A stretch of DNA of 51,379 nucleotides, from positions 1 to 51,379 of the forward strand of contig CAZJAK010000009.1 in assembly GCA_964543935.1 (NCBI GenBank), in the 5' to 3' direction. Made by a program: the position numbers and the translations under genes. The DNA comes from JAAYDK01 sp964543935 (GTDB lineage: Bacteria > Spirochaetota > Spirochaetia > Sphaerochaetales > Sphaerochaetaceae). A model generated the notes under the pieces. The model saw only the letters and a program-made list of their open reading frames with translations. It ran no database searches and was not told the origin of the DNA. Shown here piece by piece: positions 23,776 to 33,403 of this stretch (the first letter of the stretch is position 1; each line of letters opens with the position of its first letter).

Positions 23776-24846
23776 CTAGAAAATTTTATCCACAGCTGGC
23801 CAGAATGCGATGGGCACGATAGTCTTCACCAGTGGCTTGATTTCCCGTTTCATGGCGGTCATCAAGCCGTTTATGAAACCTCTCAATCGTGAGGTCTTGG
23901 GATCGTCGGCGATCGTCTGCTTGCGTAGGGCGGCCTCGTCGGAACGCATCTGGTCGGTCACCTGCAATTGGCTGAAGTCCCAGTCGCGCAATACCAGCGA
24001 GCGTTCCGCTTCCTGTTCGATCTTATCGTCCAGCGCGACGAAAAAGTCCAAACCGGTGATCTGTTCAACCTCGTCGACACTCATGGCAAACGAGGATGGG
24101 GATTTCGAGGTGGCAGAATTGGGAATCACGAATCCAATTGCCACCGGGCGTGGTGAAGTGGCATCCAACACCACTTTGTAAAACCGTTTGGGTATCGAAA
24201 CCTTGTTGGCACCGATCGTCGCAAAAGGACCTTCGTTCAACACCGGTCCGGTAGCAACATGGACTACACCCTTGGTGTAGGCGAAATTCCGCACTACCGC
24301 TTCGAGCGAACTCCAGATTCCTCGGTTGAACGAGGGGTCTTGCGGACTCATGTTACTCATGTAGAAGGTGTCTGACATGGCCTGCTCAGACCATGGGAAA
24401 TCTGCTGCCGGAGCAAGATGGCCCCGGTCGTAACCCGAACCACGGTAATCGTCCACATCGGCCGAACCACTGCGGATGGCCCCATCGGGCCTGAAGTCAT
24501 CTTGGCGTTCATGGTTGCCGAGCACTTCCTGCTTGGTGAGCTCATAAGCTACCCATTCGGCCTGCTCGTGTTCCTCAGAGTAAGAGAGGGTGTATCCTGT
24601 GTGTTTCACCACCACGTCGGAAGCATTCAGGGCGGGCAGCTCCAGTCCTTCGGCGACAACCACTGCACTGGCGGCATCATGCTCGTCAGCAGACGGGGTG
24701 ACGATCCACAACACGATGTAAGATAGCAGCAGAATGGCCAACATGATCGCCAAACGCTTGAGCCTGCGTTTGAATTTTGTAGTCTTGCGGTTTTTGCTAT
24801 TTTTCTTCGGGGCGGTAGGTTCGGTGTTCTTTTTACGTGCTGCCAC
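23776..24846 (-). CDS. Membrane-anchored DNA/RNA non-specific endonuclease (NUC1/EndA type)
   Basis: A 356-residue protein. A Lys/Arg-rich cytoplasmic tail (1-31) and one membrane helix (32-50) hold an exported nuclease domain. The beta-beta-alpha-metal active site is clear: SGYDRGHLAPAADF with the catalytic DRGH at 140-143, and SNMSPQDPSFNRGIW with the Mg-binding Asn at 174. It would degrade extracellular or periplasmic nucleic acids for nutrition. The start is GTG at 24846 after AAGGGAGCCGTCA. The C-terminal 90 residues (after about 265) are charged and not recognised. It is monocistronic and independent of its neighbours. Confidence 0.92.
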   Translation of the reverse strand: MAARKKNTEPTAPKKNSKNRKTTKFKRRLKRLAIMLAILLLSYIVLWIVTPSADEHDAASAVVVAEGLELPALNASDVVVKHTGYTLSYSEEHEQAEWVAYELTKQEVLGNHERQDDFRPDGAIRSGSADVDDYRGSGYDRGHLAPAADFPWSEQAMSDTFYMSNMSPQDPSFNRGIWSSLEAVVRNFAYTKGVVHVATGPVLNEGPFATIGANKVSIPKRFYKVVLDATSPRPVAIGFVIPNSATSKSPSSFAMSVDEVEQITGLDFFVALDDKIEQEAERSLVLRDWDFSQLQVTDQMRSDEAALRKQTIADDPKTSRLRGFINGLMTAMKREIKPLVKTIVPIAFWPAVDKIF

Positions 24847-24998
24847 TGACGGCTCCCTTGCATCGGTTTTCGGCTACCTCGAACCACCACAGTACAGGGA
24901 AGTTCAAGACAGTGTATGTAACCAAAAGGTTGGACTCGTGCTGATTCTAACAGAAATACAGAACGATTCACAACCCAAGGGAGAGAAGGGAGCTCCGA

Positions 24999-25868
24999 TT
25001 ATGGACGATCGAGGTATGCCCTGGTAATCCGCATCAAGGCCTCTTGGTTGGCGTCTCTGGTGGTATAGGTGCCTGGATGGATCGGTTGAAGGTGTTCGTT
25101 GAAGATCTTCCCGGTACAGGCATCGAAGGCTTCCTCGGTCAATAAGCGGACATACAGCGTTGCTGCTTGACGGCTGTCCATCGCATGGCGGCTCTTGTGT
25201 GAATACGCCCACCGCATCAATGGCGTCAGGTTCGGCATCCGATCCAGATCGACCCTGACAGCCGGCACGCGCAAACAATTGACGGTCATGCTCGCTTGAT
25301 CCACCTGTGTAGCCAGCCAGAGGGTGTATATCTCTTGAGCCCGTTTTGACTGATAATAAGCGGTGGAAACTCTGAATGGGCGGCGGGAGAACTCGGGGTC
25401 CCCCAGGTCTACTCTCAGAACAGGGGTGGCGAGCAGGCCCTTGGATGAAATGGTGAGGATCTTTGCTTTGTCCGCAGACTTCAAAAGTGGCAACAATGCT
25501 TCGGTGAGCGCAACCGGTCCAAGGTGGTTGGTCGCCCAGATTGTCTCGACGCCATCGCCGTTCTTCTTCGCTTGCTGTTGGGTGATGTCGAAGATCGCCG
25601 CGTTATTGACCAGGGCGTCGATGCACCGATGCGTCTCAGAGAGTTGCCGGGCGAAAGCTTTGATCGAGGCGGGGGAGGCCATGTCGACCTGCATGACTTG
25701 CCCTGTTGCTTCAGGATTGTCCCGCAGGATATCTTGCCACGCGGCTGTCGCCCGTTCTATGCTGCGGCAAGCCAAGATGACGCACCAGCCCTTGGCCGCC
25801 ATAAGGGCAGCGGCTTCCTTTCCGATTCCCGAATTCGCTCCTGTGATCACACATGTGTGCTTTCCCAC
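24999..25868 (-). CDS. Short-chain dehydrogenase/reductase, retinol-dehydrogenase-like
   Basis: A 289-residue Rossmann-fold oxidoreductase with the cofactor motif TGANSGIG at 9-16, NNAA at 88-91, the catalytic serine in ISSKG (141-142), and the Y-x-x-x-K pair at Tyr171 and Lys175 (YYQSK). The order and the C-terminal extension match RDH/WW-domain-oxidoreductase-like SDRs. The start is GTG at 25868 with GAGGAGGCTCTGTC upstream. It is divergent from the TM2 gene. Substrate unknown. Confidence 0.9.
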   Translation of the reverse strand: MGKHTCVITGANSGIGKEAAALMAAKGWCVILACRSIERATAAWQDILRDNPEATGQVMQVDMASPASIKAFARQLSETHRCIDALVNNAAIFDITQQQAKKNGDGVETIWATNHLGPVALTEALLPLLKSADKAKILTISSKGLLATPVLRVDLGDPEFSRRPFRVSTAYYQSKRAQEIYTLWLATQVDQASMTVNCLRVPAVRVDLDRMPNLTPLMRWAYSHKSRHAMDSRQAATLYVRLLTEEAFDACTGKIFNEHLQPIHPGTYTTRDANQEALMRITRAYLDRP

Positions 25869-25998
25869 GACAGAGCCTCCTCTTCATATCGATAATCATG
25901 GTCCTACTCTGGCCGATGTCAATGAATTTCGTATCGATAACCGCTTTACCGAGCATCGTCAGCGTATTATAGTCACAAGCGTCCAGGAGGTCTGTGTC

Positions 25999-26331
25999 AT
26001 GGAAGAAAGAATGCGTGGTTCCGATGAAAAGTATTGCTCGTCGTGCGGCTCGATTATCGATGCCCGTGCCGAGATATGTCCGAAATGCGGGGTACGGGTG
26101 TCCGCTCCACCGGCTTCCGATTTCATGAGCCAACACCGGACGTGGCTCATCGTGCTCATCTTGTGCATTTTCTTGGGTCCGCTGGGGTTGCACCGCTTCT
26201 ATATCGGGAAAATCGGCACGGGGATTTTAATGCTGCTCACTTTGGGAGGGCTGGGAATTTGGGTCATCGTCGACCTGATCCTCATCGTGACCGGCAACTT
26301 CAAGGATCGCGACGGATTCCGGATTTATTGA
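25999..26331 (+). CDS. TM2 domain protein with zinc-ribbon N-terminus
   Basis: A 110-residue membrane protein. A four-cysteine zinc ribbon (Cys13, Cys16, Cys27, Cys30; CSSCG...CPKCG) is followed by a TM2 domain: helix, GLHRFYIGKIGTGIL turn, helix, then a short tail NFKDRDGFRIY. Start chosen at the ATG with AGGAGG eight bases upstream; the frame is open much further but upstream sequence looks non-coding. Its last 32 bases overlap the 3' end of the converging CPBP gene. Function of bacterial TM2 proteins is not known. Confidence 0.85.
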   Translation: MEERMRGSDEKYCSSCGSIIDARAEICPKCGVRVSAPPASDFMSQHRTWLIVLILCIFLGPLGLHRFYIGKIGTGILMLLTLGGLGIWVIVDLILIVTGNFKDRDGFRIY

Positions 26332-27193
26332 TCACCAGAGTGACTATCCACACGGTCGCACCCACTGTCGCCATTGAGAGCCAGGCAATCGGTTGGTCCC
26401 TGATGAACAAAGCTTTTGACGCCATCGTCGACCCACGGTAATTCACCAGCAAAGCGGTGAACAGATTGATGCCGGCATGCATGCCGATGGCGGCTTCGGT
26501 TCCGTTGCTTTCGATGGTGACATGCATGAATGTCAGAGCTACCACAGCATAATAAGCGATGGCCAACCATGGTTGGCTTGACTGGAGTACTTCGGCGTTC
26601 GGCAGATGGGCCAGGGTGAACGTCGCCACCGATACTGCCAAGAGGATGTGCCGGCGTTGCCCGAGCATCCGCCACAGCATCGTCCTGAACAACAATTCCT
26701 CGGCCAGGCATTGCAATGGGGTGAAGATGAGCACCACGGATGCCATCTTCAGCCAATCGCTGAAACCGATGCGGGGTGCAGCGGAAATGGAACCGGGGGC
26801 GACCACATGCAAGGCAAGCATGGCCAGTGCGGCGCAGGCAAGAGCTGCGCAACAAGCATACAATGCAAGAGTCCAGCGGAAACGAGGGGCCTCAGTGACG
26901 AATCTCGACAAAGGTACATGCAACACAGACCTGACGAACAATGCGATGATCGCTGCCAATATCACGAAGTTGACATGCAACACCAGATAGGAACGCAGTA
27001 CGGTATCGATGGCAAGCTTGGCCAAGAGGGTGCCGGTCACATGGGTGGCATACCCTCCGGCGAACGTCCAGACGAGCTCAATGAAGACAAAGCTGGTAAT
27101 CCAAGCGGGCAACGACAAGCGCGTACCTATGGAACAGTCGGCACCATGCAAACGGGGAGTGCCGTCCCTGGGCTCGGTTTCGGGCTTGGACAT
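26300..27193 (-). CDS. CPBP (CAAX-like) intramembrane metalloprotease
   Basis: A 297-residue protein with about eight hydrophobic segments. The CPBP/Abi motifs are complete: AEELLFR with Glu165, Glu166 and Arg170; FTLAHL with His196; and GMHAGIN with His239 and Asn243. These residues form a metal site inside the membrane, as in Rce1-type glutamyl proteases; bacterial members serve in bacteriocin immunity or protein processing. No Shine-Dalgarno precedes the ATG; instead TATACT lies exactly 6 bases upstream, suggesting a leaderless mRNA. It is divergent from the addB-like gene with only 37 bases between start codons, within a large inverted repeat. Confidence 0.88.
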   Translation of the reverse strand: MSKPETEPRDGTPRLHGADCSIGTRLSLPAWITSFVFIELVWTFAGGYATHVTGTLLAKLAIDTVLRSYLVLHVNFVILAAIIALFVRSVLHVPLSRFVTEAPRFRWTLALYACCAALACAALAMLALHVVAPGSISAAPRIGFSDWLKMASVVLIFTPLQCLAEELLFRTMLWRMLGQRRHILLAVSVATFTLAHLPNAEVLQSSQPWLAIAYYAVVALTFMHVTIESNGTEAAIGMHAGINLFTALLVNYRGSTMASKALFIRDQPIAWLSMATVGATVWIVTLVINKSGIRRDP

Positions 27194-27233
27194 GGTGGCA
27201 GTATAGCATTATTGATGCTACACTACCACCATG
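27191..27233. promoter_or_regulatory. 43-base inverted repeat with two divergent leaderless-type promoters
   Basis: The arms 27191-27209 and 27215-27233 match at 17 of 19 positions around the 5-base centre TATTG. Each arm ends in a start codon (CPBP on minus, addB-like on plus) and holds a -10-like box, TATACT or TACACT, then GCCACC or ACCACC, then ATG. The central core TAGCAT-TATTG-ATGCTA (27204-27220) is perfect and overlaps both -10 boxes, so a dimeric regulator bound there would control both genes. Confidence 0.55.
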
Positions 27234-29948
27234 GCGCCCATGACCGACTTGGCTCTCAGAACAACCATCCACGCTTTGCTCGATGACCCGGATGCCATCC
27301 TTGTCTTTCCGACTGAGACGACCGCACGTTATTGGACTGCCGATTATGCCTACCGCAGCGATAAGGGGGCCCTGTTTCTCGACCGGGTGATGTCGTGGGA
27401 CAGTTTCAAAGCACTGTTCTTGCCTGTCCGGCAAGAACAACCGTCCAATGCAATGATACGTAACTTGTTTGCGGCTCAATTCTTGCAGTCTCCAGAAGGG
27501 AAAAAATTATCGTATGTGGCTTTAGGGACAGCTGAATCCAACTCCCGCTTCATCCAGCAGGTCGCGCTTACAATTTCACAACTGGACAGCTTCCAACGGT
27601 TGAAAGAAGCGGATGCTGAGGCCTATACCAGGTTACCTGCTTTATTGAGGAAGGATATCGAAGCCCTCCGAGACTCCTACCGGAGGTTCCTCGATGAGCA
27701 GAGGCTCTATGAACCGTTGTGGGAACGACCTTCGGCCAGATACCACAGCAACAACCCACAGCGATATGTAATCTGCTTTCCCTCGATCATCGATGGCTAC
27801 CAGCAATTCATGCATGATGTCGGGTCTCTGGCAGGCCTGGAAACGGCTTTGGATGAGTTCTGTCGCCAATCGGTCGACGTGGAGCTGTTTGAGAACGAGT
27901 TGGTTGAGTTGAGAGTCCAATTGAACCGCATCGAGGTGTTGCTGCGCAGCGGAATCCCGTGCGATGAGATAGTCCTGACGATTGCAGACAGTGTATCCTG
28001 GCGTACGAGGTTGTTCGAGGAGGCCTCAATCCGTCAGGTGCCGTTGATGATGGTTCAAGGCCAATCGCCCTTGGATTATCCCGCTGGCAATGTACTGGTA
28101 AAATTGCGCTCCCTGATCGGTCACGCTTTTAGTTTGGATTCGATGAAGGCGTTCTTCCTTGATCCCGCTTGGCCGTGGAGACACATGGATACTCAACGTC
28201 AGCTCATCAGGCGGGCTGTCGAGTTGGGTGTCTCAACCGGCTCGATCGAGACCCGAGCCTTCGATCAATGGGAACATAAGCTGTCGTTCGATGTGAACGA
28301 TCACGTGTTGCTCGATTTCTATCGCAACGTCAAGACCAAGCTGACCGCCCTGACTTCCTGCACCGATGTGGAATCGCTCAGGCGCCACCTGTATGATCTA
28401 TTCGAAGATTTGTTCGATTTCAAGACGTGGCTGGAACAACGCTCTCTTGTCGGTGAAGCAGGGGAGGATGCCAGGATACTGGCATTCTGTCTTGACACGC
28501 TCGAATCGCTTGCAAAAGCCATGGCTGTCTCTGGGATCAAGAAAGTGGACAACCTCTATGGTTTCTATCTTGGTGTGTTGAAGAGGACGATCTATGTCCC
28601 GCAACGCGAAGGGGTCTACATTCGGGTGTATCCCTATCGGTTGGCTGCCGGTATGTACCCAATGCACCACTTCATCCTTGGCTGTTCGCATGATGCGACC
28701 AGTGCCATCGACGGTGTGGTGAAGATGTTGCCGGAGACAGCGCAAGATTGCCAAAGCTCCCTCAAGCAGGACGCCAGTGCAGAGGTGCTGTCGTGCATGG
28801 CTGCTTCAGGCGAGCACACCCACCTGTCTTTCGGACGGATCACGTTCGACCAAGATGCGGCTTTGGTGCCATCGAGTGTCCTCGAACATGGTTCTGTGAT
28901 CGAGTACGGGCGTGCCGGGGAAGGTCTTGGCGATCCTTTCAGGTTGGAGGAACGATTGTGGAGTGATTTCCGCCTTCCCGCTGAACGGGCCACCACCATA
29001 CAACACCGCTGGTTCGAACAGGCTACCAGGACCGTCTTCAATCCATTGGTGCATGATTTTGCCAGCGAGCGGGCTCCAGTCGACCTGGCAGGACATATCA
29101 GGCAATCCGATGGATTGTTCCACTTGTCGGCGACAGCTGTGGACAGCTACACAACCTGTCCGGCACAATGGGCGGCGACATATCTGTTCGGTCTCGGGGA
29201 CAGTCCTGATTATGTTGTTGAGGCGCTCGATGCGCTGAAAATCGGCAGCATGATCCATGAGACGTATGAGCGCCTATTCAAGTTGATTGCAGAACAAGGT
29301 CCTCTGGAGTCATGTCATGCTTCAACCTATGTCAAACAAGCCCAGCTTTGTTTTGACCAAGTGTTTTCTGCTTATGCCCGTTCGAACGAAGCCCCGTTGA
29401 AATCGACCATTGCATGGTTGCATAAGAAATACATGGAGTTGATACCGCTTGTGATTGAAGCCGAACTCGGATGGCTCGAAGGCACGACGCCGACCGGATT
29501 CGAGCTGCCGTTCTCGCAAGCTTATCCCGAAAGCGGCTACCTGCTCAAAGGGCGCATCGATAAGGTTGTCGACCTTGGTGGGATCAACCGCTGTGCAGTC
29601 GTAGATTATAAAAAATCGTTCCGGGGAACGCGCAAAGAATACGAGGACCCAAACGGGAACGGAGGATCGACCCAACTTCCCATGTACGCCAAAGTGTTGC
29701 AGGATATGCATCCCGGACTGCACGTCGAGAAAGCCGCCTATTACGATGTCCAAGCAGCAAAGCATTCCTTCATCTGGACTGAGCAAAACATGGGAAATAA
29801 ACAGCGCTTGCTGCAAATACTAGAAGACAAGCTTGACGATACTGTCCGTGGTCTTGCACAAGCCGACTTCACCGCCCGGCCATCGCGGGAAAATTGCAAA
29901 AATTGTCCTTACAGGCAGATATGCCGAAGGAGGTATGTGCTGCAATGA
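27231..29948 (+). CDS. AddB-like PD-(D/E)XK nuclease subunit with predicted 4Fe-4S site
   Basis: A 905-residue partner of the following helicase for double-strand break repair. The C-terminal RecB-type nuclease domain is clear: LKGRIDKVVDLGG, then the catalytic VVDYKKSF. The iron-sulfur cysteines are Cys643 (YTTCPAQW) and Cys889, Cys892, Cys898 (C-x2-C-x5-C), the same spacing as in AddB. The N-terminal helicase-like region is degenerate: the Walker A loop expected near the start is absent (LLDDPDAILVFPTETTAR), and the protein is about 250 residues shorter than Bacillus AddB. No Shine-Dalgarno; TACACT lies 6 bases before the ATG. Its stop overlaps the next gene's start (ATGA). It could equally be called a RecB-family exonuclease. 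Confidence 0.85.
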   Translation: MAPMTDLALRTTIHALLDDPDAILVFPTETTARYWTADYAYRSDKGALFLDRVMSWDSFKALFLPVRQEQPSNAMIRNLFAAQFLQSPEGKKLSYVALGTAESNSRFIQQVALTISQLDSFQRLKEADAEAYTRLPALLRKDIEALRDSYRRFLDEQRLYEPLWERPSARYHSNNPQRYVICFPSIIDGYQQFMHDVGSLAGLETALDEFCRQSVDVELFENELVELRVQLNRIEVLLRSGIPCDEIVLTIADSVSWRTRLFEEASIRQVPLMMVQGQSPLDYPAGNVLVKLRSLIGHAFSLDSMKAFFLDPAWPWRHMDTQRQLIRRAVELGVSTGSIETRAFDQWEHKLSFDVNDHVLLDFYRNVKTKLTALTSCTDVESLRRHLYDLFEDLFDFKTWLEQRSLVGEAGEDARILAFCLDTLESLAKAMAVSGIKKVDNLYGFYLGVLKRTIYVPQREGVYIRVYPYRLAAGMYPMHHFILGCSHDATSAIDGVVKMLPETAQDCQSSLKQDASAEVLSCMAASGEHTHLSFGRITFDQDAALVPSSVLEHGSVIEYGRAGEGLGDPFRLEERLWSDFRLPAERATTIQHRWFEQATRTVFNPLVHDFASERAPVDLAGHIRQSDGLFHLSATAVDSYTTCPAQWAATYLFGLGDSPDYVVEALDALKIGSMIHETYERLFKLIAEQGPLESCHASTYVKQAQLCFDQVFSAYARSNEAPLKSTIAWLHKKYMELIPLVIEAELGWLEGTTPTGFELPFSQAYPESGYLLKGRIDKVVDLGGINRCAVVDYKKSFRGTRKEYEDPNGNGGSTQLPMYAKVLQDMHPGLHVEKAAYYDVQAAKHSFIWTEQNMGNKQRLLQILEDKLDDTVRGLAQADFTARPSRENCKNCPYRQICRRRYVLQ

Positions 29949-32900
29949 ACACCGCGACGAATCTCGATAGCTTGCTCGAGCGCTTGGACAACGATCAGAG
30001 GGAGGCGGTCCGCTGCGATGTGAATTGCGTGGTCGTAGCCGGTGCCGGTTCCGGCAAGACCACGGTCTTGGCCTATCGGTTCTTGCGCTTGATCCTTGAT
30101 CGCAAAGCACATGCCGACGAGATCCTCACGTTGACCTTTTCCCGCGCTGCGGCTGCCGAGATGCATGAGCGTATCCACACGATGCTTCTGAAGCATAAGG
30201 ACGACCCACTCGTCGCCCAAGAACTCCAACGCTTTCCCGATGCAGCGATATCGACGATCGACAGTTTTTGCAAACGGATCGTGGCGACCGATTCGGTACG
30301 CTACGGGTATGCCCCCGATGCCCAGTTGGATGACGATGCCAACAAAATCTTGGCGGCCGAATGCGCCATTGCTTTGATCAATGCCTATGGCAATCATCCG
30401 GGGATGGCTTTTCTCGCCTCCCACTGTGATCCTTCCCGTCTGATTCCCGACTTGTTCGTTTCCATGGCGACGGAAATGTTCCATCCGACCGATACGTTTG
30501 AAGCCAAGTACGCATCGGAAGCTCTTTCATCGTATCTCAAGGCATCGATCAGCGCGATGTGTGGCGAGGTGAAGACGAATATTGACGTGTTGAAGCAATT
30601 GCAAGGCTCGGGCAAAGCCTATATTGAGACATTGCAAAGCTGCACCCATCTTGAGCTGCTCTGTGAACGTTTGAAAGAACAATGGTTTGTTGACGAACAC
30701 TTCTTGGCTCAACTACAAGAGGTGACGTTCAACAAGCGGGCCCCGTCTAGTTGGGAACATGCCGACGCCTTCAAGTCGCTCGTCGATTCAATCCGAGTGA
30801 TTGTCGGTCGATTGGTGGCCGCTTGCAGGGCAATCGTTGATCTTCCTGTTGCTCAAGGCGTGTTTGAGATTGTCGAGTTGTATCGGGACCGTTATCTTGA
30901 GGTCAAGAGTCGCAACGGCATCCTCACCTTTTCCGATATCGCCCGCATGGCAGTGGACATCCTGACGGTCAATACGGGCGTACGTTCGTACTACAAGAAC
31001 AGATATAAATATGTGATGATCGATGAGTTCCAAGACAACAATCAATTGCAGAAGGATCTGTTGTACCTCATCTCCGAACGGACCGACATCCTCAAGCGTC
31101 GGATCCCTGCGGTTCATGACTTGGAGAGCGGCAAACTATTCTTCGTCGGTGACGAGAAGCAATCGATCTATCGGTTCCGAGGTGCCGATGTCAGCGTATT
31201 CAAGGCGCTTGCCCATGAACTTGAAAGCCATGGTGGAAGGGTGATTCGTCTCAGAACGAATTATCGGAGCGAACCGGAGCTCATCGATTTCTTCAATACC
31301 GTCTTCGAGCAGGCAATGTCCAATCATGGGGAGCCCTATGAGGCCGATTTCCATCGTCTGGAGGCTGGCGTCAAACGAGACATAAATCTCGCAGTGCAAC
31401 CTTCGGTGACTGTTGCGGTCAAGACCATGGAATCTGTGCAGGAAGGAGAGCCTTCCGATGCATCGGAAGGCCAGCCAGTCGATGAGGAGGAGTTGCTGAC
31501 AGCGGTGGAAGCCGAGGCCTATTGGATCGCAAACCTCATCAACGAGATGGTTGCTTCTGACCGTTACCTCATCCCGTGCGAGGACCATCTGCTGCGCAGA
31601 CCCAGGCATGACGACATCGCCATCCTTTACCGGACAGGCAACAATCAACTTCATTATGAGAAAGCATTGCGCCTGAGCGGAATCCCCTACACGATCAAAG
31701 CAGTCCAATCACTGTTTCTAGAAGCTCCGATCAACGATGTCTACAGCTTGTTGCAGCTAGTCGTGTATCCGAGCGACCGTTTGGCTTATGTGGCGGTCCT
31801 TCGCTCGCCTGTTTGTCGCCTGAGTGATCCGGCCATCCTGTCTATGCTTGACCAGTATGATCGAACGGGACAGCCGTTCGGACAAGACGATGATTGTCGG
31901 ACAGTGCTTGCCACGCTTTCTGAAGAAGACCGCCAGGCATTCAATGCAACGGCCATGCTGTACCGGCAGTTGCTTTCCTGTACCGGTCGCGTTCCCATCG
32001 CCCATCTGGTGGCGATGGTATGGTACGATGGTTCGTACCGCTATCATTTGCTGGCCCATCCATCACGGCACGTCTATCTGGAGCACGGCGAATACATGTT
32101 GGAGTTGGCCCGTCAGTATGATGAGCGTGGATTCAGCTTGGCTGAGTATCTCGACTTCATCCGGCCCCGGTTGGGAAAGAACGAGAAGGTCCCCGACTTG
32201 GAAATCCTGCGCGAACAGACCAAGGGAGTCCACCTCATGACGATCCATGCCTCGAAAGGATTGGAATTCCCGATCGTCATCGTGGCCAATATGGGCGTCG
32301 GTTCACGCTCCGTGCAAACCCCTTGTTGGGTGCAGCTCGTCGCCGAGTCCCAAACGATTCCTGTACCCCAGCATATGGAGGATCAACAGGTTCAGTATCC
32401 AAAAAAACGAGCGATTGGTAATTTCGTCTATGAGCGACAACGCGAAGCTATCGAGGCTCAGGAAACGGCTGAGATGAAGCGCTTGTTGTATGTAGCTTTG
32501 ACCAGGGCAAAGGCGCATCTGGTCATGACCGGATGCGAGTCTCGTTGGAATAATTACAAGAATGCCCATACAAAAATCTTGTTGAGACTGTTACAACATT
32601 CGCTCGGTATCGAAGCTTTCGAGCCGCAGCAGCATGGTGAAGTCAGAATCGACACGATCCCCGATGTCTCTGAAGCGGTGTTCAGGTTGCCGGTTAGCCG
32701 GCGCGACATGCTGCATAACATGCAGTCTATCAGAAGATTTTATGATGAGGCGCAAGCAGACTTGCTGCTCACCCAAAGAGCAGTCGTTGCGGTCACGACG
32801 CTGGTCCACGCAGACCTCGTAGCGCTCTATGAGACTGGCAAGCACGCTGCCCAGCGCTTGCAAGAGCTTCCCGTCGACGCATGGTTGCTGGACGAGAACT

Positions 32901-33403
32901 TGTCGAGTGCATTCGGCACCTGGTGCCATGCCCTCATCGCCCATGCAGTGGTGCACATCAAACGGCCTTATGAAGCCATACCTTTAGTGACAGTGATCGA
33001 TCCGCTTACCCTCATGCCCAAAGGACTGCAGGCTCTCAACGATTCCAAGCAAAGAGTCATGGCGGCGAGTGCCGAAGCTCTTGCCAATAATTTCTTACGA
33101 TCCCAATTGTTCATGTCCATCTTGGCCGACAATCCCGAGTCGATTGAAGCTGAGAAGGAGTTTGCCTGGCGCACGGTGGTTGACGGCCGGCCGACGCTGG
33201 TGTATGGGGCGGTCGACTTGATGGCGACGTATGCCGACGAGGTCCGCATTGTCGATTTCAAAACCGACTTCGAGCGGATTGACGGCCTGCACGAGCCACA
33301 AGTATCTATCTACCGTCAAGCAGTGGCCGCCATAACCGGCAAACGGGTCAAGTCGACCGTCTGTTATATACGCGCTTGCGGTGGCGAGCGATGGTCAACC
33401 TAA
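29945..33403 (+). CDS. AddA/RecB-like UvrD-family helicase-nuclease
   Basis: A 1,152-residue superfamily 1A helicase with a C-terminal nuclease. Helicase motifs: Walker A AGAGSGKTT at 32-40, motif Ia LTFSRAAAAEM, motif II VMIDEFQDNN, motif III FVGDEKQSIYRFRGAD, motif IV LRTNYRSEPELI, motif V MTIHASKGLEFPIV, motif VI LLYVALTRAKAHLV. The nuclease has GAVDLMA, then VRIVDFKTD, then PQVSIYRQAV. Start at 29945 overlaps the addB-like stop, with AAGGAGG 11 bases upstream; an upstream in-frame ATG exists but lies inside the AddB Fe-S coding region. With AddB it should resect DNA ends for RecA loading. The 3' end overlaps the converging patB gene by 9 bases. Confidence 0.9.
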   Translation: MNTATNLDSLLERLDNDQREAVRCDVNCVVVAGAGSGKTTVLAYRFLRLILDRKAHADEILTLTFSRAAAAEMHERIHTMLLKHKDDPLVAQELQRFPDAAISTIDSFCKRIVATDSVRYGYAPDAQLDDDANKILAAECAIALINAYGNHPGMAFLASHCDPSRLIPDLFVSMATEMFHPTDTFEAKYASEALSSYLKASISAMCGEVKTNIDVLKQLQGSGKAYIETLQSCTHLELLCERLKEQWFVDEHFLAQLQEVTFNKRAPSSWEHADAFKSLVDSIRVIVGRLVAACRAIVDLPVAQGVFEIVELYRDRYLEVKSRNGILTFSDIARMAVDILTVNTGVRSYYKNRYKYVMIDEFQDNNQLQKDLLYLISERTDILKRRIPAVHDLESGKLFFVGDEKQSIYRFRGADVSVFKALAHELESHGGRVIRLRTNYRSEPELIDFFNTVFEQAMSNHGEPYEADFHRLEAGVKRDINLAVQPSVTVAVKTMESVQEGEPSDASEGQPVDEEELLTAVEAEAYWIANLINEMVASDRYLIPCEDHLLRRPRHDDIAILYRTGNNQLHYEKALRLSGIPYTIKAVQSLFLEAPINDVYSLLQLVVYPSDRLAYVAVLRSPVCRLSDPAILSMLDQYDRTGQPFGQDDDCRTVLATLSEEDRQAFNATAMLYRQLLSCTGRVPIAHLVAMVWYDGSYRYHLLAHPSRHVYLEHGEYMLELARQYDERGFSLAEYLDFIRPRLGKNEKVPDLEILREQTKGVHLMTIHASKGLEFPIVIVANMGVGSRSVQTPCWVQLVAESQTIPVPQHMEDQQVQYPKKRAIGNFVYERQREAIEAQETAEMKRLLYVALTRAKAHLVMTGCESRWNNYKNAHTKILLRLLQHSLGIEAFEPQQHGEVRIDTIPDVSEAVFRLPVSRRDMLHNMQSIRRFYDEAQADLLLTQRAVVAVTTLVHADLVALYETGKHAAQRLQELPVDAWLLDENLSSAFGTWCHALIAHAVVHIKRPYEAIPLVTVIDPLTLMPKGLQALNDSKQRVMAASAEALANNFLRSQLFMSILADNPESIEAEKEFAWRTVVDGRPTLVYGAVDLMATYADEVRIVDFKTDFERIDGLHEPQVSIYRQAVAAITGKRVKSTVCYIRACGGERWST

